64,000 nt of DNA from Massilia polaris (GTDB lineage: Bacteria; Pseudomonadota; Gammaproteobacteria; Burkholderiales; Burkholderiaceae_D). Below are positions 36,896-46,608 of the stretch, piece after piece. A program made the position numbers and the translations under genes. The stretch is taken from assembly GCF_012927275.1 (NCBI RefSeq), contig NZ_JABBGG010000005.1:186001-250000 (forward strand), written 5' to 3'. A model generated the notes under the pieces. The model saw only the letters and a list, made by a program, of their open reading frames with translations, did no database searches and was not told the origin of the DNA. Positions within the stretch are counted from its first letter, which is position 1; every line of letters starts with the position of its first letter.

Positions 36896-37792
36896 ATGTC
36901 TAGTGTTCTCGAAACAAATCTCAAGTCGCTTCCCTTCCTTCACCGCGGAAAAGTGCGCGACATTTACGCCGTCGGCGACGACAAGCTGCTGGTCATCCAG
37001 ACCGACCGCCTGTCCGCATTCGACGTCATCCTCGACGATCCGATTCCGGGCAAGGGCAAGATCCTGACGGCCATGTCGAACTTCTGGTTCCAGAAATTCG
37101 CCGACCTGATGCCGAACCACGAGACCGGCATCGATCCGCTGTCCGTCGTCGCTCCGGAAGAGCGCGCGCAGGCTGAAGGCCGCGCCATCGTCGTCAAGAA
37201 ATTCAAGCCGCTCGGCATCGAGGCGATCGTGCGCGGTTACCTGATCGGTTCGGGCTGGAAGGATTACCAGAAGACCGGCAAGGTGTGCGGTATCGCACTG
37301 CCAGCCGGCATGAAGGAAGCCGAGAAGCTGCCGCAGGTCCTGTTCACGCCATCGACCAAGGCCCCGGCCGGCGCGCATGACGAAAACATTTCGTACGAAG
37401 AAGCCGAGCAGATCATCGGCGCGGACGTGGCGCGCCAGGTGCGCGACTACGCGATCGCGCTGTACACCAAGGCCGCCGAATACGCCGCCGAAAAAGGCAT
37501 CATCATCGCCGACACCAAGTTCGAATTCGGCCAGGATGAAACCGGCAAGATCTACCTGATCGACGAAATCCTGACCCCGGACTCGTCGCGCTTCTGGCCG
37601 ATGGAAAGCTACGCAACCGGCATGTCGCCGCCGTCCTACGACAAGCAGTTCGTGCGCGACTACCTGGAAACGCTGAAGGACTGGAACAAGGCGCCGCCAT
37701 CGCCGCCGGTCCCGGCCGACGTGATCGCCAAGACCCAGGCCAAGTATCTTGAAGCCCTCGAGCGCCTGACCGGCCAGAAACTGGATCTCTGA
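36896..37792 (+). CDS. purC: Phosphoribosylaminoimidazole-succinocarboxamide synthase (SAICAR synthase)
   Basis: 298 residues from [19 protein letters not shown] (ATG 36896, GTG 36893 also in frame). [20 protein letters not shown], the [17 protein letters not shown] nucleotide site, [20 protein letters not shown] and [14 protein letters not shown] are conserved SAICAR synthase motifs. It adds aspartate to CAIR. The stop is 1 bp from the purE start, and purC-purE-purK-tsaC form one compact operon. Confidence 0.96.
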   Translation: MSSVLETNLKSLPFLHRGKVRDIYAVGDDKLLVIQTDRLSAFDVILDDPIPGKGKILTAMSNFWFQKFADLMPNHETGIDPLSVVAPEERAQAEGRAIVVKKFKPLGIEAIVRGYLIGSGWKDYQKTGKVCGIALPAGMKEAEKLPQVLFTPSTKAPAGAHDENISYEEAEQIIGADVARQVRDYAIALYTKAAEYAAEKGIIIADTKFEFGQDETGKIYLIDEILTPDSSRFWPMESYATGMSPPSYDKQFVRDYLETLKDWNKAPPSPPVPADVIAKTQAKYLEALERLTGQKLDL

Positions 37793-37793
37793 G

Positions 37794-38291
37794 ATGGACA
37801 ACACAGCAAAGCCGGTCGTCGGCGTCGTGATGGGTTCGTCGTCGGACTGGGACGTGATGCAGCATGCGGTCGCCATCCTGAAGGAATTCGGCGTACCGTA
37901 TGAAGCGCAAGTGGTTTCTGCCCACCGCATGCCGGATGAAATGTTTGCCTACGCAGAAAGCGCGCGTGCGCGCGGCCTGCGTGCGATCATCGCCGGCGCC
38001 GGTGGCGCCGCACACCTGCCAGGCATGATTGCAGCCAAGACCATCGTTCCGGTGCTCGGCGTGCCGGTGCCGTCCAAGTACCTGCGCGGCGAGGATTCGC
38101 TGCTGTCGATCGTGCAGATGCCGAAGGGCATTCCTGTCGCGACTTTCGCTATCGGCGAAGCAGGCGCGGCAAATGCTGCGCTGGCCGCAGTCGCGATGAT
38201 CGCCAGCCTCGACGATGCGATGGCGGACCGCCTGCAGGATTACCGCAATATCCAGACAGCGGCCGCAAGGGCCATGGCGTTACCAGTATGA
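37794..38291 (+). CDS. purE: N5-carboxyaminoimidazole ribonucleotide mutase
   Basis: 165 residues with [33 protein letters not shown] and [17 protein letters not shown], the class I PurE motifs. It moves the carboxyl group of N5-CAIR (made by PurK) to give CAIR. The presence of purK next door with a 4-bp overlap confirms the class I two-step route. Confidence 0.96.
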   Translation: MDNTAKPVVGVVMGSSSDWDVMQHAVAILKEFGVPYEAQVVSAHRMPDEMFAYAESARARGLRAIIAGAGGAAHLPGMIAAKTIVPVLGVPVPSKYLRGEDSLLSIVQMPKGIPVATFAIGEAGAANAALAAVAMIASLDDAMADRLQDYRNIQTAAARAMALPV

Positions 38292-39478
38292 ACGATAAGC
38301 AGTTTTCCCCGGCGCGCCCACCGGCAACGCTGGGTGTGATGGGCGGCGGCCAGCTTGGCCGCATGTTCGCGCATGCGGCGCAGGCGATGGGCTTCAAGGT
38401 CGCCGTGCTGGACCCGGCACGCGACAGCCCGGCAGGGCAGGCGGCCGACCGCCTGATCGTGGCCGGCTACAGCGACCCGGCGGGCCTGGCGGATCTCGCA
38501 TCCGCCTGCGCCGCCATCACCACCGAATTTGAAAATGTCCCGGCCGACAGCCTGGCCTTCCTTGGCGCGCATACTTTCGTCGCCCCGGCCGCGCAGTGCG
38601 TGTCGGTGGCGCAGGACCGCATCGCGGAGAAGCGTTTCTTCGTCGATTGCTCGCCGAGCTCCGGCGTGATGCCGGCGCCGCACAAGACCATTGCGTCCAG
38701 CGAAGACATCGATGCGATTCCCGATGACCTGCTGCCGGGCATCCTGAAAACCGTGCGCATGGGCTATGACGGCAAGGGCCAGGTCCGCGTCAAAACGCGT
38801 TCCGACGTGCGCGCCGCGTTCGCCGACATGAATGGCGTCACTTGCCTGCTCGAAAAGATGCTGCCGCTGGCGTATGAGGTCTCGGTGCTCACCGCACGCG
38901 GCGCCGATGGCGAGTCGATCGTCTACCCGATCGCCGAAAACGTGCACCGCGACGGCATCCTGTTCACCACCACCGTTCCCGGCCCAAACGTTTCCAACGC
39001 CTGCGCCGGCATGGCGCAGGACGCCGCACGCGCGATCATCTCGCAGCTCGGCTATGTCGGCGTGCTGTGCATCGAATTCTTCGTGCTGACCGACGGCACG
39101 CTGGTGGTCAACGAGATGGCCCCGCGCCCGCACAACAGCGGGCACTACACCATCGACGCCTGCGTCACCAGCCAGTTCGCACAGCAAGTGCGGGCGATGG
39201 CGCGGCTGCCGCTGGGCGACGTGCGCCAGCATTCGCCGGCCGTCATGCTGAACATCCTCGGCGACGTGTGGTTCGACGCCGGCAGCGACACTGCGCGCGA
39301 ACCGGCCTGGGAACAGGTGCTGGCGCTGCCTGGCGCCTGCCTGCACCTGTACGGCAAGGAAGAGGCGCGCCCTGGCCGCAAGATGGGCCACCTGACCCTC
39401 GTTGCGCCAACCCTCGCCGAAGCGCAGGACAAGCTGCGTTCCGCGTGCAGCATCCTGGGCATCGAGCTGGACGCATGA
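38288..39478 (+). CDS. purK: 5-(carboxyamino)imidazole ribonucleotide synthase
   Basis: 396 residues of ATP-grasp protein. [20 protein letters not shown] opens the N-terminal domain, [15 protein letters not shown] follows, and [12 protein letters not shown] is the nucleotide lid. [16 protein letters not shown] is represented here as [20 protein letters not shown], a PurK signature. The protein uses ATP and bicarbonate on AIR. It overlaps both purE and tsaC by 4 bp. Confidence 0.95.
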   Translation: MNDKQFSPARPPATLGVMGGGQLGRMFAHAAQAMGFKVAVLDPARDSPAGQAADRLIVAGYSDPAGLADLASACAAITTEFENVPADSLAFLGAHTFVAPAAQCVSVAQDRIAEKRFFVDCSPSSGVMPAPHKTIASSEDIDAIPDDLLPGILKTVRMGYDGKGQVRVKTRSDVRAAFADMNGVTCLLEKMLPLAYEVSVLTARGADGESIVYPIAENVHRDGILFTTTVPGPNVSNACAGMAQDAARAIISQLGYVGVLCIEFFVLTDGTLVVNEMAPRPHNSGHYTIDACVTSQFAQQVRAMARLPLGDVRQHSPAVMLNILGDVWFDAGSDTAREPAWEQVLALPGACLHLYGKEEARPGRKMGHLTLVAPTLAEAQDKLRSACSILGIELDA

Positions 39479-40506
39479 GCGGGCCGGACGTCGACAAGGC
39501 GGCGATTGCCGCCGCCGCGCGCTTGCTGGAAGAGGGCAGCCTGGTTGCCCTGCCAACCGAGACCGTGTACGGGCTCGGCGCCGACGCCGAGAACCCGGCC
39601 GCGGTGGCGCGCATTTACGCAGCCAAGGGCCGCCCGATGGACCACCCGGTGATCGTGCACATCGCGCCTGGCGCCGACCTCGACCACTGGGCCACCGACA
39701 TTCCGCATGAAGCGCGCGCACTGGCGGACGCTTTCTGGCCCGGTCCGCTGACGATGATCCTCAAGCGCGCAGCGCACATTCCCGACGCCGTCTCCGGCGG
39801 CCAGGACACGGTGGGCATCCGCTGCCCGTCGCATCCGGTCGCCATCGCGCTGCTGCAGGCGTTCAAGGGCGGCAAGGGCGGCGTCGCGGCGCCATCCGCC
39901 AACAAGTTCGGCAACGTCAGCCCGACCACCGCGCAGCACGTGCGCGACGAATTCGGCGCCGACGGCACGGTTGCCGCGATTCTCGACGGCGGCCAGAGCC
40001 AGGTCGGCATCGAATCGACCATCGTCGACCTGTCGCGCCTGTCCACGCACGGCCCGGTGCTGCTGCGCCCCGGCCACATCAGCGCCGATGCGATTGCTGC
40101 CGTTATCGACAGCATGCCGGCTGCACCCGACGTCGCCGCGCCGCGCGCTTCCGGCACGCTGGAATCGCATTACGCGCCGCACACCCCGGTCGCCATGCAG
40201 GACGGCGACGAACTGCTCGCTACCCTCGGCAAGCTGCAAGCGGCCGGCCGCAAGGTCGCCCTGATCCATTACAGCGCATTCCCGCAGGCACACGCCGAAG
40301 TGCGCTTGCCGTCCAGCCCGGAAGGGTTTGCGCATGCGCTGTACGCCGCCCTGCGCGCGATGGACCAGGCCGGCTCCGACGTGATTTTGGTCGAGGCGCC
40401 GCCGCGCGGCGGCGAGTGGCTGGGTGTCAATGACCGGCTGCGCCGCGCCGCGCATGGTTCCAGTGGCATCGTGCACGGTCTGCTGAACCATGACGCACCA
40501 ACTTAA
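39475..40506 (+). CDS. tsaC: L-threonylcarbamoyladenylate synthase, Sua5 type
   Basis: 343 residues. The YrdC domain (about 1-205) has [55 protein letters not shown] and [15 protein letters not shown]. The remaining 130 residues (linker plus [20 protein letters not shown]) are the Sua5 C-terminal domain, so this is the long Sua5 form rather than short TsaC. It makes threonylcarbamoyl-AMP for the t6A37 tRNA modification. It is the last gene of the purCEK operon; a tRNA-modification partner, tcdA, is at 47.9 kb. Confidence 0.93.
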   Translation: MSGPDVDKAAIAAAARLLEEGSLVALPTETVYGLGADAENPAAVARIYAAKGRPMDHPVIVHIAPGADLDHWATDIPHEARALADAFWPGPLTMILKRAAHIPDAVSGGQDTVGIRCPSHPVAIALLQAFKGGKGGVAAPSANKFGNVSPTTAQHVRDEFGADGTVAAILDGGQSQVGIESTIVDLSRLSTHGPVLLRPGHISADAIAAVIDSMPAAPDVAAPRASGTLESHYAPHTPVAMQDGDELLATLGKLQAAGRKVALIHYSAFPQAHAEVRLPSSPEGFAHALYAALRAMDQAGSDVILVEAPPRGGEWLGVNDRLRRAAHGSSGIVHGLLNHDAPT

Positions 40507-40641
40507 CAGGATGCATTGTTGTTTCGACCCGACGGGAAGATAAGTTTATTGATGTACAAGATTGCTTAACGCTGGCATATTAGTTGTAGTGCAAAAAGCA
40601 CGGGCGTTCGCATCAAAAATATATTCTTCTTAGGAGACACA

Positions 40642-42060
40642 ATGCGTCACAATAATATCGCGCTGGCCTTGCTGGCGGCGGCTATCCTTTCCGCTTGCGG
40701 CAGCAGCGACAACGACACTGTCACGCAACCGCCGAAGCCGAAATTCGCTTCCCAGGTAACGTTCGGCGACAGCCTGTCCGACGTCGGCACCTATGCCGTC
40801 GGCCCGGTCGCCGCCCTGCGCGGCGGCAAGTACACGATCAACGGCGACAACACCGCCATCAACGCTTCGCTGACCGGCAAGAACTGGACCGAGCTGATGG
40901 CATCGCGCCTCGGCCTCGCAGCGCCCTGCGCCGCGGTCACCGGCCTCGACGGCGACGCGACCCGCGGCTTCTCGGTTCCCGTTACCAACAACCTGAACTG
41001 CACCGGCTATGCCCAGGGCGGTTCGCGCGTCACCAATCCGGTTGGACCGGGCAACAAACTCACTGGCGCCGCGATCGGCCAGCTGACCTACCCGGTTGCC
41101 ACCCAGGTCGCAACGCACCTTGCACGCAATGGCGGCAAATTCAAGGGCGACGAAGTGGTACTCGTCATGGCGGGCGGCAATGACGCATTCGCCCTGCTCG
41201 GTGAACTGACTGCGGCCGCGACCGCGGCCGGCAACGCCGCCGGTGCGGCCGAAGGCGCCAAGGTTGGCGCACAGACCTTCGCCAGCACGCTGGTAGGCCT
41301 GCTGGCTGCCGGCGCAAGCAACCCGACCACCGCCGCACAAGCCATCGGCGCCGCAGTCGCAACCGAGTCGGCACGTGCCGGAAGCACCTCGCAAACCATC
41401 GTCGGCGTCGCCGTCGCAACCGCCGCAGCACAGCCAGGCAACATGGCGGTTGGTTCGCCAGCCGTGTATGGCCCGATGGTCGCCCAGTCCCAGACCGCTG
41501 CCGCCACCGCGGGTGCCGCAGCAGGCGCCAAGGCCGGCGCTGCAGCTGGCGCCGCTTACGGTGCTGCGAACGGTCCGGCGATGGTGCCGCGCATGGCCGC
41601 AGCCGCTGCCGAACTGGCGGACCTCGTCCGTAACCAGATCGTCGCCAAGGGCGCAAAGTACGTGGTGCTGGTCAACCTGCCCGACCTCGGCAGCGTGCCA
41701 AGCTCGAAGGCGCAGGCCGCATCGACCCAGACCCTGATCAACGGCATGGTCAATGCGTACAACATCGCGCTGCGCGTCGGCATTGACGGCCTCGAATCGC
41801 AGGTACTGTATGTCGACCTGTTCACGCCGAGCCAGGACCAGATCCTGAATCCGGCCAAGTACGGCATCTCCAACGCCGCCAAGCCGGCCTGCGGCCCGAA
41901 CGCGCTTGGCACCACCTCGCTGGCATGCAACGGCACCAACCTGATCGCTGGCGACGTCAGCAAGTACCTGTTCGCTGATGACGTGCACCCGACGCCGTTT
42001 GGCTACTCGCTGATCTCCAACTTCGTCGCCGAGCAAATGGTGGCAAAACGCTGGCTGTAA
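40642..42060 (+). CDS. SGNH/GDSL-family esterase lipoprotein with a long Ala/Gly-rich insert
   Basis: 472 residues. The signal ends with the lipobox LSAC (Cys19), predicting a lipid-anchored envelope protein. Block I is TFGDSLSDVGTY (Ser44), block III is MAGGNDAF, and the C-terminal DDVHPTPFGY gives the catalytic Asp and His. Between block III and the strand AKYVVLVNLPDLG lies a segment of about 135 residues (roughly 190-325) dominated by Ala, Gly, Thr and Val, for example [20 protein letters not shown]. The insert is long for the family. The substrate is unknown. It has a good AGGAGA ribosome site and stands alone, ending before a repeat block. Confidence 0.85.
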   Translation: MRHNNIALALLAAAILSACGSSDNDTVTQPPKPKFASQVTFGDSLSDVGTYAVGPVAALRGGKYTINGDNTAINASLTGKNWTELMASRLGLAAPCAAVTGLDGDATRGFSVPVTNNLNCTGYAQGGSRVTNPVGPGNKLTGAAIGQLTYPVATQVATHLARNGGKFKGDEVVLVMAGGNDAFALLGELTAAATAAGNAAGAAEGAKVGAQTFASTLVGLLAAGASNPTTAAQAIGAAVATESARAGSTSQTIVGVAVATAAAQPGNMAVGSPAVYGPMVAQSQTAAATAGAAAGAKAGAAAGAAYGAANGPAMVPRMAAAAAELADLVRNQIVAKGAKYVVLVNLPDLGSVPSSKAQAASTQTLINGMVNAYNIALRVGIDGLESQVLYVDLFTPSQDQILNPAKYGISNAAKPACGPNALGTTSLACNGTNLIAGDVSKYLFADDVHPTPFGYSLISNFVAEQMVAKRWL

Positions 42061-42083
42061 GCGCAATGACGTAAGAAAAATCA

Positions 42084-42150
42084 GGGTCCGTCCCCGGGGA
42101 CGGACCCCGGGGACGCCACGATGTCCCCGGGGACAGACCCCGGGGACGGA
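42084..42150. repeat. Palindromic repeat block, family C
   Basis: GGGTCCGTCCCC/GGGGACGGACCC (42084-42107) is a perfect 24-bp palindrome, followed by partial copies around 42122-42150 (TGTCCCCGGGGACA and a further GGGGACGGACC). The same core sits inside the 42-bp palindrome at 61631-61672. It lies between the convergent GDSL gene and the broken EAL gene. Confidence 0.75.
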
Positions 42151-42234
42151 CCGGGTCACGTTGACCGGGTCACGTTGACCGGGTCACGTTGACCGGGTCA
42201 CGTTGACCGGGTCACGTTGACCGGGTCACGTTGA
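42151..42234. repeat. Tandem array of six 14-bp units
   Basis: CCGGGTCACGTTGA is repeated six times without interruption or mismatch. Each junction forms GGTCA-CGT-TGACC, an inverted repeat, so the array is also a row of six short dyads. It continues directly from the palindromic block at 42084-42150 and ends 16 bp before the pseudogene stop. It is not a CRISPR: there are no spacers. Confidence 0.9.
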
Positions 42235-42249
42235 CCCCGATGTACTTCT

Positions 42250-42703
42250 TCAGTTGACTGGCTGGGCGCCGCGGATCATGACCTCGAGCAGGTGGACTTC
42301 CATCGGGGCACCGATCAGGTAGCCTTGGCAGCACTTGCATCCCAGGTCGGCGAGGAAGGCGCGTTGCGCTTCCGTTTCGACGCCTTCGGCAATGATTCCC
42401 AATCCCAATGCATGCCCCAGCGCCACGATGCTGCGCGCGATCGACGCGTCGTTCGGGTTGACCAGCACGTCGCGCACGAACAAGCGGTCGATCTTCAGCT
42501 GGTCCAGCGGCAGCGTCTTCAGGTAGCTCAGCGACGCGCAGCAGGTCGATCATGATGCCGTCGGCTTTGCCCTCGGCGTTGACGAATATTTTTGGCGGGT
42601 TCGCGTAGATGCCGACCCTGACGTGCTGGTCCTCGCCGGTACTCATGCCCGTGGCGCATGAGAGCAGGACAAGGCACAGCACCAGGCGATGTACACGACG
42701 CAC
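42250..42703 (-). pseudogene. Remnant of a sensor-GGDEF-EAL protein: N-terminus fused out of frame to the EAL tail
   Basis: Reading leftward from 42703, a signal peptide (HRLVLCLVLLSCATG) leads into HVRVGIYANPPKIFVNAEGK, the start of a periplasmic solute-binding-type sensor domain. At about 42540 the frame changes by one base. The next sequence, SLSYLKTLPLDQLKIDRLFV followed by LGLGIIAEGVETEAQRAFLA, is the end of an EAL phosphodiesterase domain, finishing at 42250. Everything between (most of the sensor, membrane segment, GGDEF and most of EAL) is missing, so one large deletion with a frameshift explains it. No c-di-GMP activity can remain. Confidence 0.82.
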
Positions 42704-42763
42704 ATGTCCTCCCGGACCAAAGCGGTAACCGCACTTGCCGGTGTACGCCCGTCGCCATGAAAC

Positions 42764-42785
42764 AAACCCGCCGCAGCGGGTTTTT
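42764..42785 (-). terminator. Bidirectional hairpin terminator downstream of gcdH
   Basis: AAACCCGC-CGCA-GCGGGTTT is a perfect 8-bp stem with T-runs on both strands. It lies 19 bp after the gcdH stop codon on the minus strand. Confidence 0.75.
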
Positions 42786-42804
42786 CATGAGCACGGCTGC
42801 GACC

Positions 42805-43998
42805 TTAAAACGCCGCGATGCCGGTCTGCGCGCGGCCCAGGATCAGCGCGTGGATATCGTGCGTGCCTTCGTAGGTGTTGACCACCTCGAGGTTGACCAT
42901 GTGGCGGATCACGCCGAACTCGTCGGAGATGCCGTTACCGCCGAGCATGTCGCGCGCGACGCGGGCGATGTCCAGCGACTTGCCGCAGGAATTGCGCTTC
43001 ATCATCGACGTGATCTCGACCGCGGCGGTGCCGGCGTCCTTCATGCGGCCCAGCTGCAGGCAGCCCTGCAGGCCCAGCGTGATTTCGGTCTGCATGTCGG
43101 CCAGCTTCTTCTGCACCAGCTGGTTGGCCGCCAAGGGCTTGCCGAACTGCTGGCGGTCCATCGTGTACTGGCGCGCGGTGTGCCAGCAGGCTTCGGCCGC
43201 GCCCAGCGCACCCCAGGCGATGCCGTAGCGTGCCGAATTCAGGCAGGTGAACGGACCTTTCAGGCCGCGCACGTCCGGGAACGCGTTCTCTTCAGGGCAG
43301 AACACGTTGTCCATCACGATTTCGCCGGTGACCGACGCGCGCAGCCCGAACTTGCCGTGGATGGCGGGCGCCGACAGGCCGGCCATGCCTTTTTCCAGCA
43401 CGAAGCCGCGGATCGCGCCTTCATCGTCCTTGGCCCAGACCACGAACACGTCGGCCACCGGCGAGTTGGTGATCCACATCTTGGAGCCGCTCAGCGCGTA
43501 GCCGCCGTCGACCTTGCGCGCGCGGGTGATCATCGAGCCAGGGTCGGAACCATGGTTCGGCTCGGTCAGGCCGAAGCAGCCGATCCATTCGCCGGTCGCC
43601 AGCTTCGGCAGGTACTTCTGGCGCTGCGCTTCGGTGCCGAATTCATAAATCGGCACCATCACCAGCGACGACTGTACGCTTGCCATCGAGCGGTAGCCGG
43701 AATCGACGCGCTCGATTTCGCGCGCGATCAGGCCGTAGGACACGTAGTTCAGGCCCGGGCCGCCGTACTGTTCCGGAATCGTCGGTCCCAGCAGGCCGAG
43801 TTCGCCCATCTCGCGGAAGATGGAGGTGTCCATGCGCTCGTGGCGGAACGCCTCGAGGATGCGCGGCGCCAGCTTGTCCTGGCAGTACGCCGCGGCAGCG
43901 TCGCGCACCATGCGCTCTTCGTCGGTCAGCTGTTCGTTCAGCAACAGCGGATCATCCCAGTGGAACTGCGCCTTACGGGGCGAATCGGATCGGTTCAT
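42805..43998 (-). CDS. gcdH: Glutaryl-CoA dehydrogenase
   Basis: 397 residues of acyl-CoA dehydrogenase. [20 protein letters not shown] and [18 protein letters not shown] are the FAD and substrate-loop motifs. The base is the Glu of [17 protein letters not shown] near residue 380. [13 protein letters not shown] near residue 100 contains the Arg that binds the glutaryl carboxylate and separates this group from other acyl-CoA dehydrogenases. It oxidises and decarboxylates glutaryl-CoA to crotonyl-CoA in lysine/tryptophan breakdown. It is followed by a hairpin terminator; the flavin reductase gene lies 66 bp upstream on the same strand. Confidence 0.92.
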   Translation of the reverse strand: MNRSDSPRKAQFHWDDPLLLNEQLTDEERMVRDAAAAYCQDKLAPRILEAFRHERMDTSIFREMGELGLLGPTIPEQYGGPGLNYVSYGLIAREIERVDSGYRSMASVQSSLVMVPIYEFGTEAQRQKYLPKLATGEWIGCFGLTEPNHGSDPGSMITRARKVDGGYALSGSKMWITNSPVADVFVVWAKDDEGAIRGFVLEKGMAGLSAPAIHGKFGLRASVTGEIVMDNVFCPEENAFPDVRGLKGPFTCLNSARYGIAWGALGAAEACWHTARQYTMDRQQFGKPLAANQLVQKKLADMQTEITLGLQGCLQLGRMKDAGTAAVEITSMMKRNSCGKSLDIARVARDMLGGNGISDEFGVIRHMVNLEVVNTYEGTHDIHALILGRAQTGIAAF

Positions 43999-44064
43999 GC
44001 TCTTTCCTGTCTCAGTGTTGGATGGTGGAACAAGTTGTATATACTGCTTTATGGATATGCAATT

Positions 44065-44574
44065 TTACCGCGTTTGCGTGCTTCCGAATTGCCCGGCGTG
44101 GAAAATCAGCGACGCCTGGGGATGGAAGGCGCAATTCTCGACTTCGCCCACGAAAATGACGTGGTCGCCCTCCGGGTAGCGGCTGCGGTTGTGGCATTCG
44201 AACCACGCCGACACGCCCTTGAGGATCGGCTGGCCGGTGCGCGACAGCTCGTACTCGACGCCGGCGAACGGGTCGTCGGTGCGGCGCGAGAAGCGCTGGG
44301 CCAGATGGGCCTGCCCGGCGCCCAGCACATTGATGACGTAGTGGGAATTGCCGCTGAAAATGGGCATGCTGTTGGCGCCCTCGGAAAGGCTCCACAGCAC
44401 CAGCGGCGGTTCCAGCGAGACCGAGTTGAACGAGCTGGCGGTCAGGCCGCGGAAACTGCCGTCCGCCAGCCGCGTGGTGATCACGGTAACGCCTGTAGCG
44501 AACTGGGACAGCGCTTGCCGGAACTGCGTCGAATCGAAATCGCGGGCTACAGCGCGCGGGGAGCTAATGTTCAT
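44065..44574 (-). CDS. Flavin reductase family protein (FMN-binding split barrel)
   Basis: 169 residues. FRQALSQFATGVTVITTRLA and GLTASSFNSVSLEPPLVLWS are the conserved start of flavin reductase-like proteins that use NAD(P)H to reduce FMN or FAD, often for a two-component monooxygenase. GDHVIFVGEVENCAFHPQA is the later core motif. No oxygenase partner is close by, so the reduced flavin may be released to other enzymes. It is divergent from msrA across about 140 bp. Confidence 0.88.
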   Translation of the reverse strand: MNISSPRAVARDFDSTQFRQALSQFATGVTVITTRLADGSFRGLTASSFNSVSLEPPLVLWSLSEGANSMPIFSGNSHYVINVLGAGQAHLAQRFSRRTDDPFAGVEYELSRTGQPILKGVSAWFECHNRSRYPEGDHVIFVGEVENCAFHPQASLIFHAGQFGSTQTR

Positions 44575-44715
44575 TGGTGACCTGTCTATTTATACCATTA
44601 TGCCAAACTTCGGCCCTGCCGTACCACCGGCGGGCCCGGCACTTGTCATAGCTGCACGGTACTGCACTTTGCGTTACAGTTGCTCCATACGCGTTTGCGG
44701 GCAATGAGGTGTGTG

Positions 44716-45255
44716 ATGACGAACCAATCGGCGGGCAATGTCGCGATACTCGGGGGCGGCTGTTTCTGGTGCCTGGAAGCGGTGTACCTTGAGGCGCGCG
44801 GGGTGACGAAGGTCGAGTCCGGCTATATGGGCGGGCATGAGGACCATCCCAGCTACGAGCAGGTCTGCGCGGGAACCACCGGGCACGCGGAAGTGGTGCG
44901 GCTCGAGTTCGACCCGGCCGTGGTCAGCTACCACGACCTGCTGGAAGTGTTCTTCACCATCCACGACCCGACCACCCTGAACCGCCAGGGCAATGACGTC
45001 GGCACCCAATACCGCTCGGTTATTTATTACACGACGCCGGAGCAGGAGCGGGTGGCGCACCAGGTGATCGCTGAAATGGCCAATGTCTGGGACGCGCCGA
45101 TCGTGACCGAATTGGCGGCTGCCGAGACCTGGCACAGGGCCGAGGATTATCACCAGGATTATTTCCGCCAGCACCCGTTGCAGGGGTATTGCGCGTTCGT
45201 CGTCGCGCCGAAGGTGGCCAAGTTCCGCAATACGTTCGCCAACCGGCTGAAGTAG
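44716..45255 (+). CDS. msrA: Peptide methionine-S-sulfoxide reductase MsrA
   Basis: About 179 residues from ATG 44716 (ATG 44704 and GTG 44713 are also in frame). The catalytic motif GGGCFWCLEAVY, then GYMGGHEDHPSYEQVCAGTTGH, FFTIHDPTTLNRQGNDVGTQ and YRSVIYY are classic MsrA. It reduces the S form of methionine sulfoxide. No MsrB domain is fused. A family A repeat lies 6 bp after the stop. Confidence 0.94.
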   Translation: MTNQSAGNVAILGGGCFWCLEAVYLEARGVTKVESGYMGGHEDHPSYEQVCAGTTGHAEVVRLEFDPAVVSYHDLLEVFFTIHDPTTLNRQGNDVGTQYRSVIYYTTPEQERVAHQVIAEMANVWDAPIVTELAAAETWHRAEDYHQDYFRQHPLQGYCAFVVAPKVAKFRNTFANRLK

Positions 45256-45261
45256 TAATCC

Positions 45262-45351
45262 GGCGGAACAGGCCGAAGGCCGGTGAAGCAGGGGTTTCGA
45301 ATCGCATGCGGAACGGTATTCGCGTGCAAGCGAATACTCCTTTCGTCCGCC
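45262..45351. repeat. Structured dispersed repeat, family A, copy 2
   Basis: On the plus strand GGCGGA...TCCGCC encloses GGCCGAAGGCC and the segment GCAGGGGTTTCGAATCGCA, then GGTATTCGC-GTGCAA-GCGAATACTCC. Compared with the inverse of 36800-36872, the hairpin arms change GTGTTCGC/GCGAACAC to GTATTCGC/GCGAATAC, keeping the pairing. It lies between the convergent msrA and cfa-like genes. Confidence 0.7.
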
Positions 45352-45358
45352 GAATTTA

Positions 45359-46561
45359 TCACGGGTACATATGCCGCCGCGACCAGGGATGATTGTCCGG
45401 CGTACTCCCCGCCTTCCCGCACACCACCTGGTACAAACTGATCAGGTCATGGTTGAACGCATACGTGCATCCCGCCAGGTACACATGCCATATCCGGAAA
45501 TGGCGCTCGTCCGTCAACGTGCGTATCGTCGCCGCATTCGCCTCGTAATTCTCGGTCCATAGCTCGCAGGTACGCGCGTAATGCCGGCGCAGGTTCTCCA
45601 CATCGCGCGCTTCCAGCCCGCCTTGCTGCATCGCCCTGATGACCGCGCCGAGGTGCGCCAGTTCTCCATGCGGAAACACATACCTGCTGATGAACTCGCC
45701 GCCTCCGTACGGCGTCGCGCGTCCCTCCGGATCGGTGCTGGTGATGCCGTGGTTCATCGCCAGGCCGTCCGGCGCCAGCAGCGCATTGATGCGGCCGAAA
45801 TACTCGGCAAGATGGCGCACTCCGACATGCTCGAACATGCCGACGCTGGTGATGCGGTCGAACTGCCCCTCGACATCGCGGTAATCCTGCAGGCGGATCT
45901 CAACCTTGTCCTGCAGGCCGGCCCTGGCGACCTGCGCGCGCGCCAGCCGGTGCTGGTTTTCGGACAGGGTGATGCCGACGCAGCGCGCACCGAAGCGTTC
46001 GGCGGCGCGGATCGCCAGCGCGCCCCAGCCGCAGCCGATGTCGAGCAAGGTCTGTCCCGGCCGCACGTCGAGTTTTGTCAGGATGTGGTCGATCTTTTTT
46101 TGCTGCGCGGTGGCCAGGTCCTCGTCGCCGTTTTCAAAGTAGGCGCAGGAGTACACCATGGCGGGGTCGAGCCACGCGCGATAGAACTCGTTGGACACGT
46201 CGTAGTGGTAGCGGATGGCGTCGGCATCCACCTGGCGGGTGTGCGGCAGCGAGCGCATGAAGCGCCGCAGCGCGCCGTGCGGCCGGACCGAGGCGGCCGC
46301 CAGTGCATTGACGACGGCGATCATGTCGGTGGCGCGGCCGCTGACCTCGATGGCGCCCTCGACGTAAGCCCGTCCGAGGTTGTACAGCGACGGCGACACC
46401 AGGTAGCGCACCGCCGACGCCTCGGGCACGCGGATCGTGACGCGCGGCGGCTCGGACGAGAAATCCAGGCGCTGGCCATTCCACAGCTCGATCCGCAGCG
46501 GCACTGTCGTCTTGCTGCGCACGCCTGAGCTCCAGGCGTCCAATCGTAGTTGGCTAAACAC
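45359..46561 (-). CDS. cfa: Cyclopropane-fatty-acyl-phospholipid synthase family protein
   Basis: 400 residues. An N-terminal CFA domain (RVTIRVPEASAVRYLVSPSL; YVEGAIEVSGRATDMIAVVN) precedes a SAM methyltransferase. HYDVSNEFYRAWLDPAMVYS, LLDIGCGWGALAIRAAERFG (SAM-binding), TLSENQHRLARAQ, SVGMFEHVGVRHLAEYF, MNHGITSTD and GGEFISRYVFPHGEL are CFA family markers. CFA synthases add a methylene bridge to unsaturated membrane lipids. It lies 47 bp downstream of the hemerythrin-PdxH gene, likely in one transcript. Confidence 0.88.
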   Translation of the reverse strand: MFSQLRLDAWSSGVRSKTTVPLRIELWNGQRLDFSSEPPRVTIRVPEASAVRYLVSPSLYNLGRAYVEGAIEVSGRATDMIAVVNALAAASVRPHGALRRFMRSLPHTRQVDADAIRYHYDVSNEFYRAWLDPAMVYSCAYFENGDEDLATAQQKKIDHILTKLDVRPGQTLLDIGCGWGALAIRAAERFGARCVGITLSENQHRLARAQVARAGLQDKVEIRLQDYRDVEGQFDRITSVGMFEHVGVRHLAEYFGRINALLAPDGLAMNHGITSTDPEGRATPYGGGEFISRYVFPHGELAHLGAVIRAMQQGGLEARDVENLRRHYARTCELWTENYEANAATIRTLTDERHFRIWHVYLAGCTYAFNHDLISLYQVVCGKAGSTPDNHPWSRRHMYP

Positions 46562-46608
46562 GCTTTCCTCCGGCTCATCGGGCAGGGGCTTTGGCGCCGC
46601 CGGTCCCC

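Noticed and set aside
40573..40588. Possible sigma-54 promoter upstream of the GDSL lipoprotein (TGGCAT...TTGTA)
   Set aside because: The essential -12 GC is replaced by GT, so the match fails at a key position.
42151..42234. Short tandem array considered as a CRISPR
   Set aside because: Units are contiguous with no spacers and are only 14 bp long; no cas genes are present.
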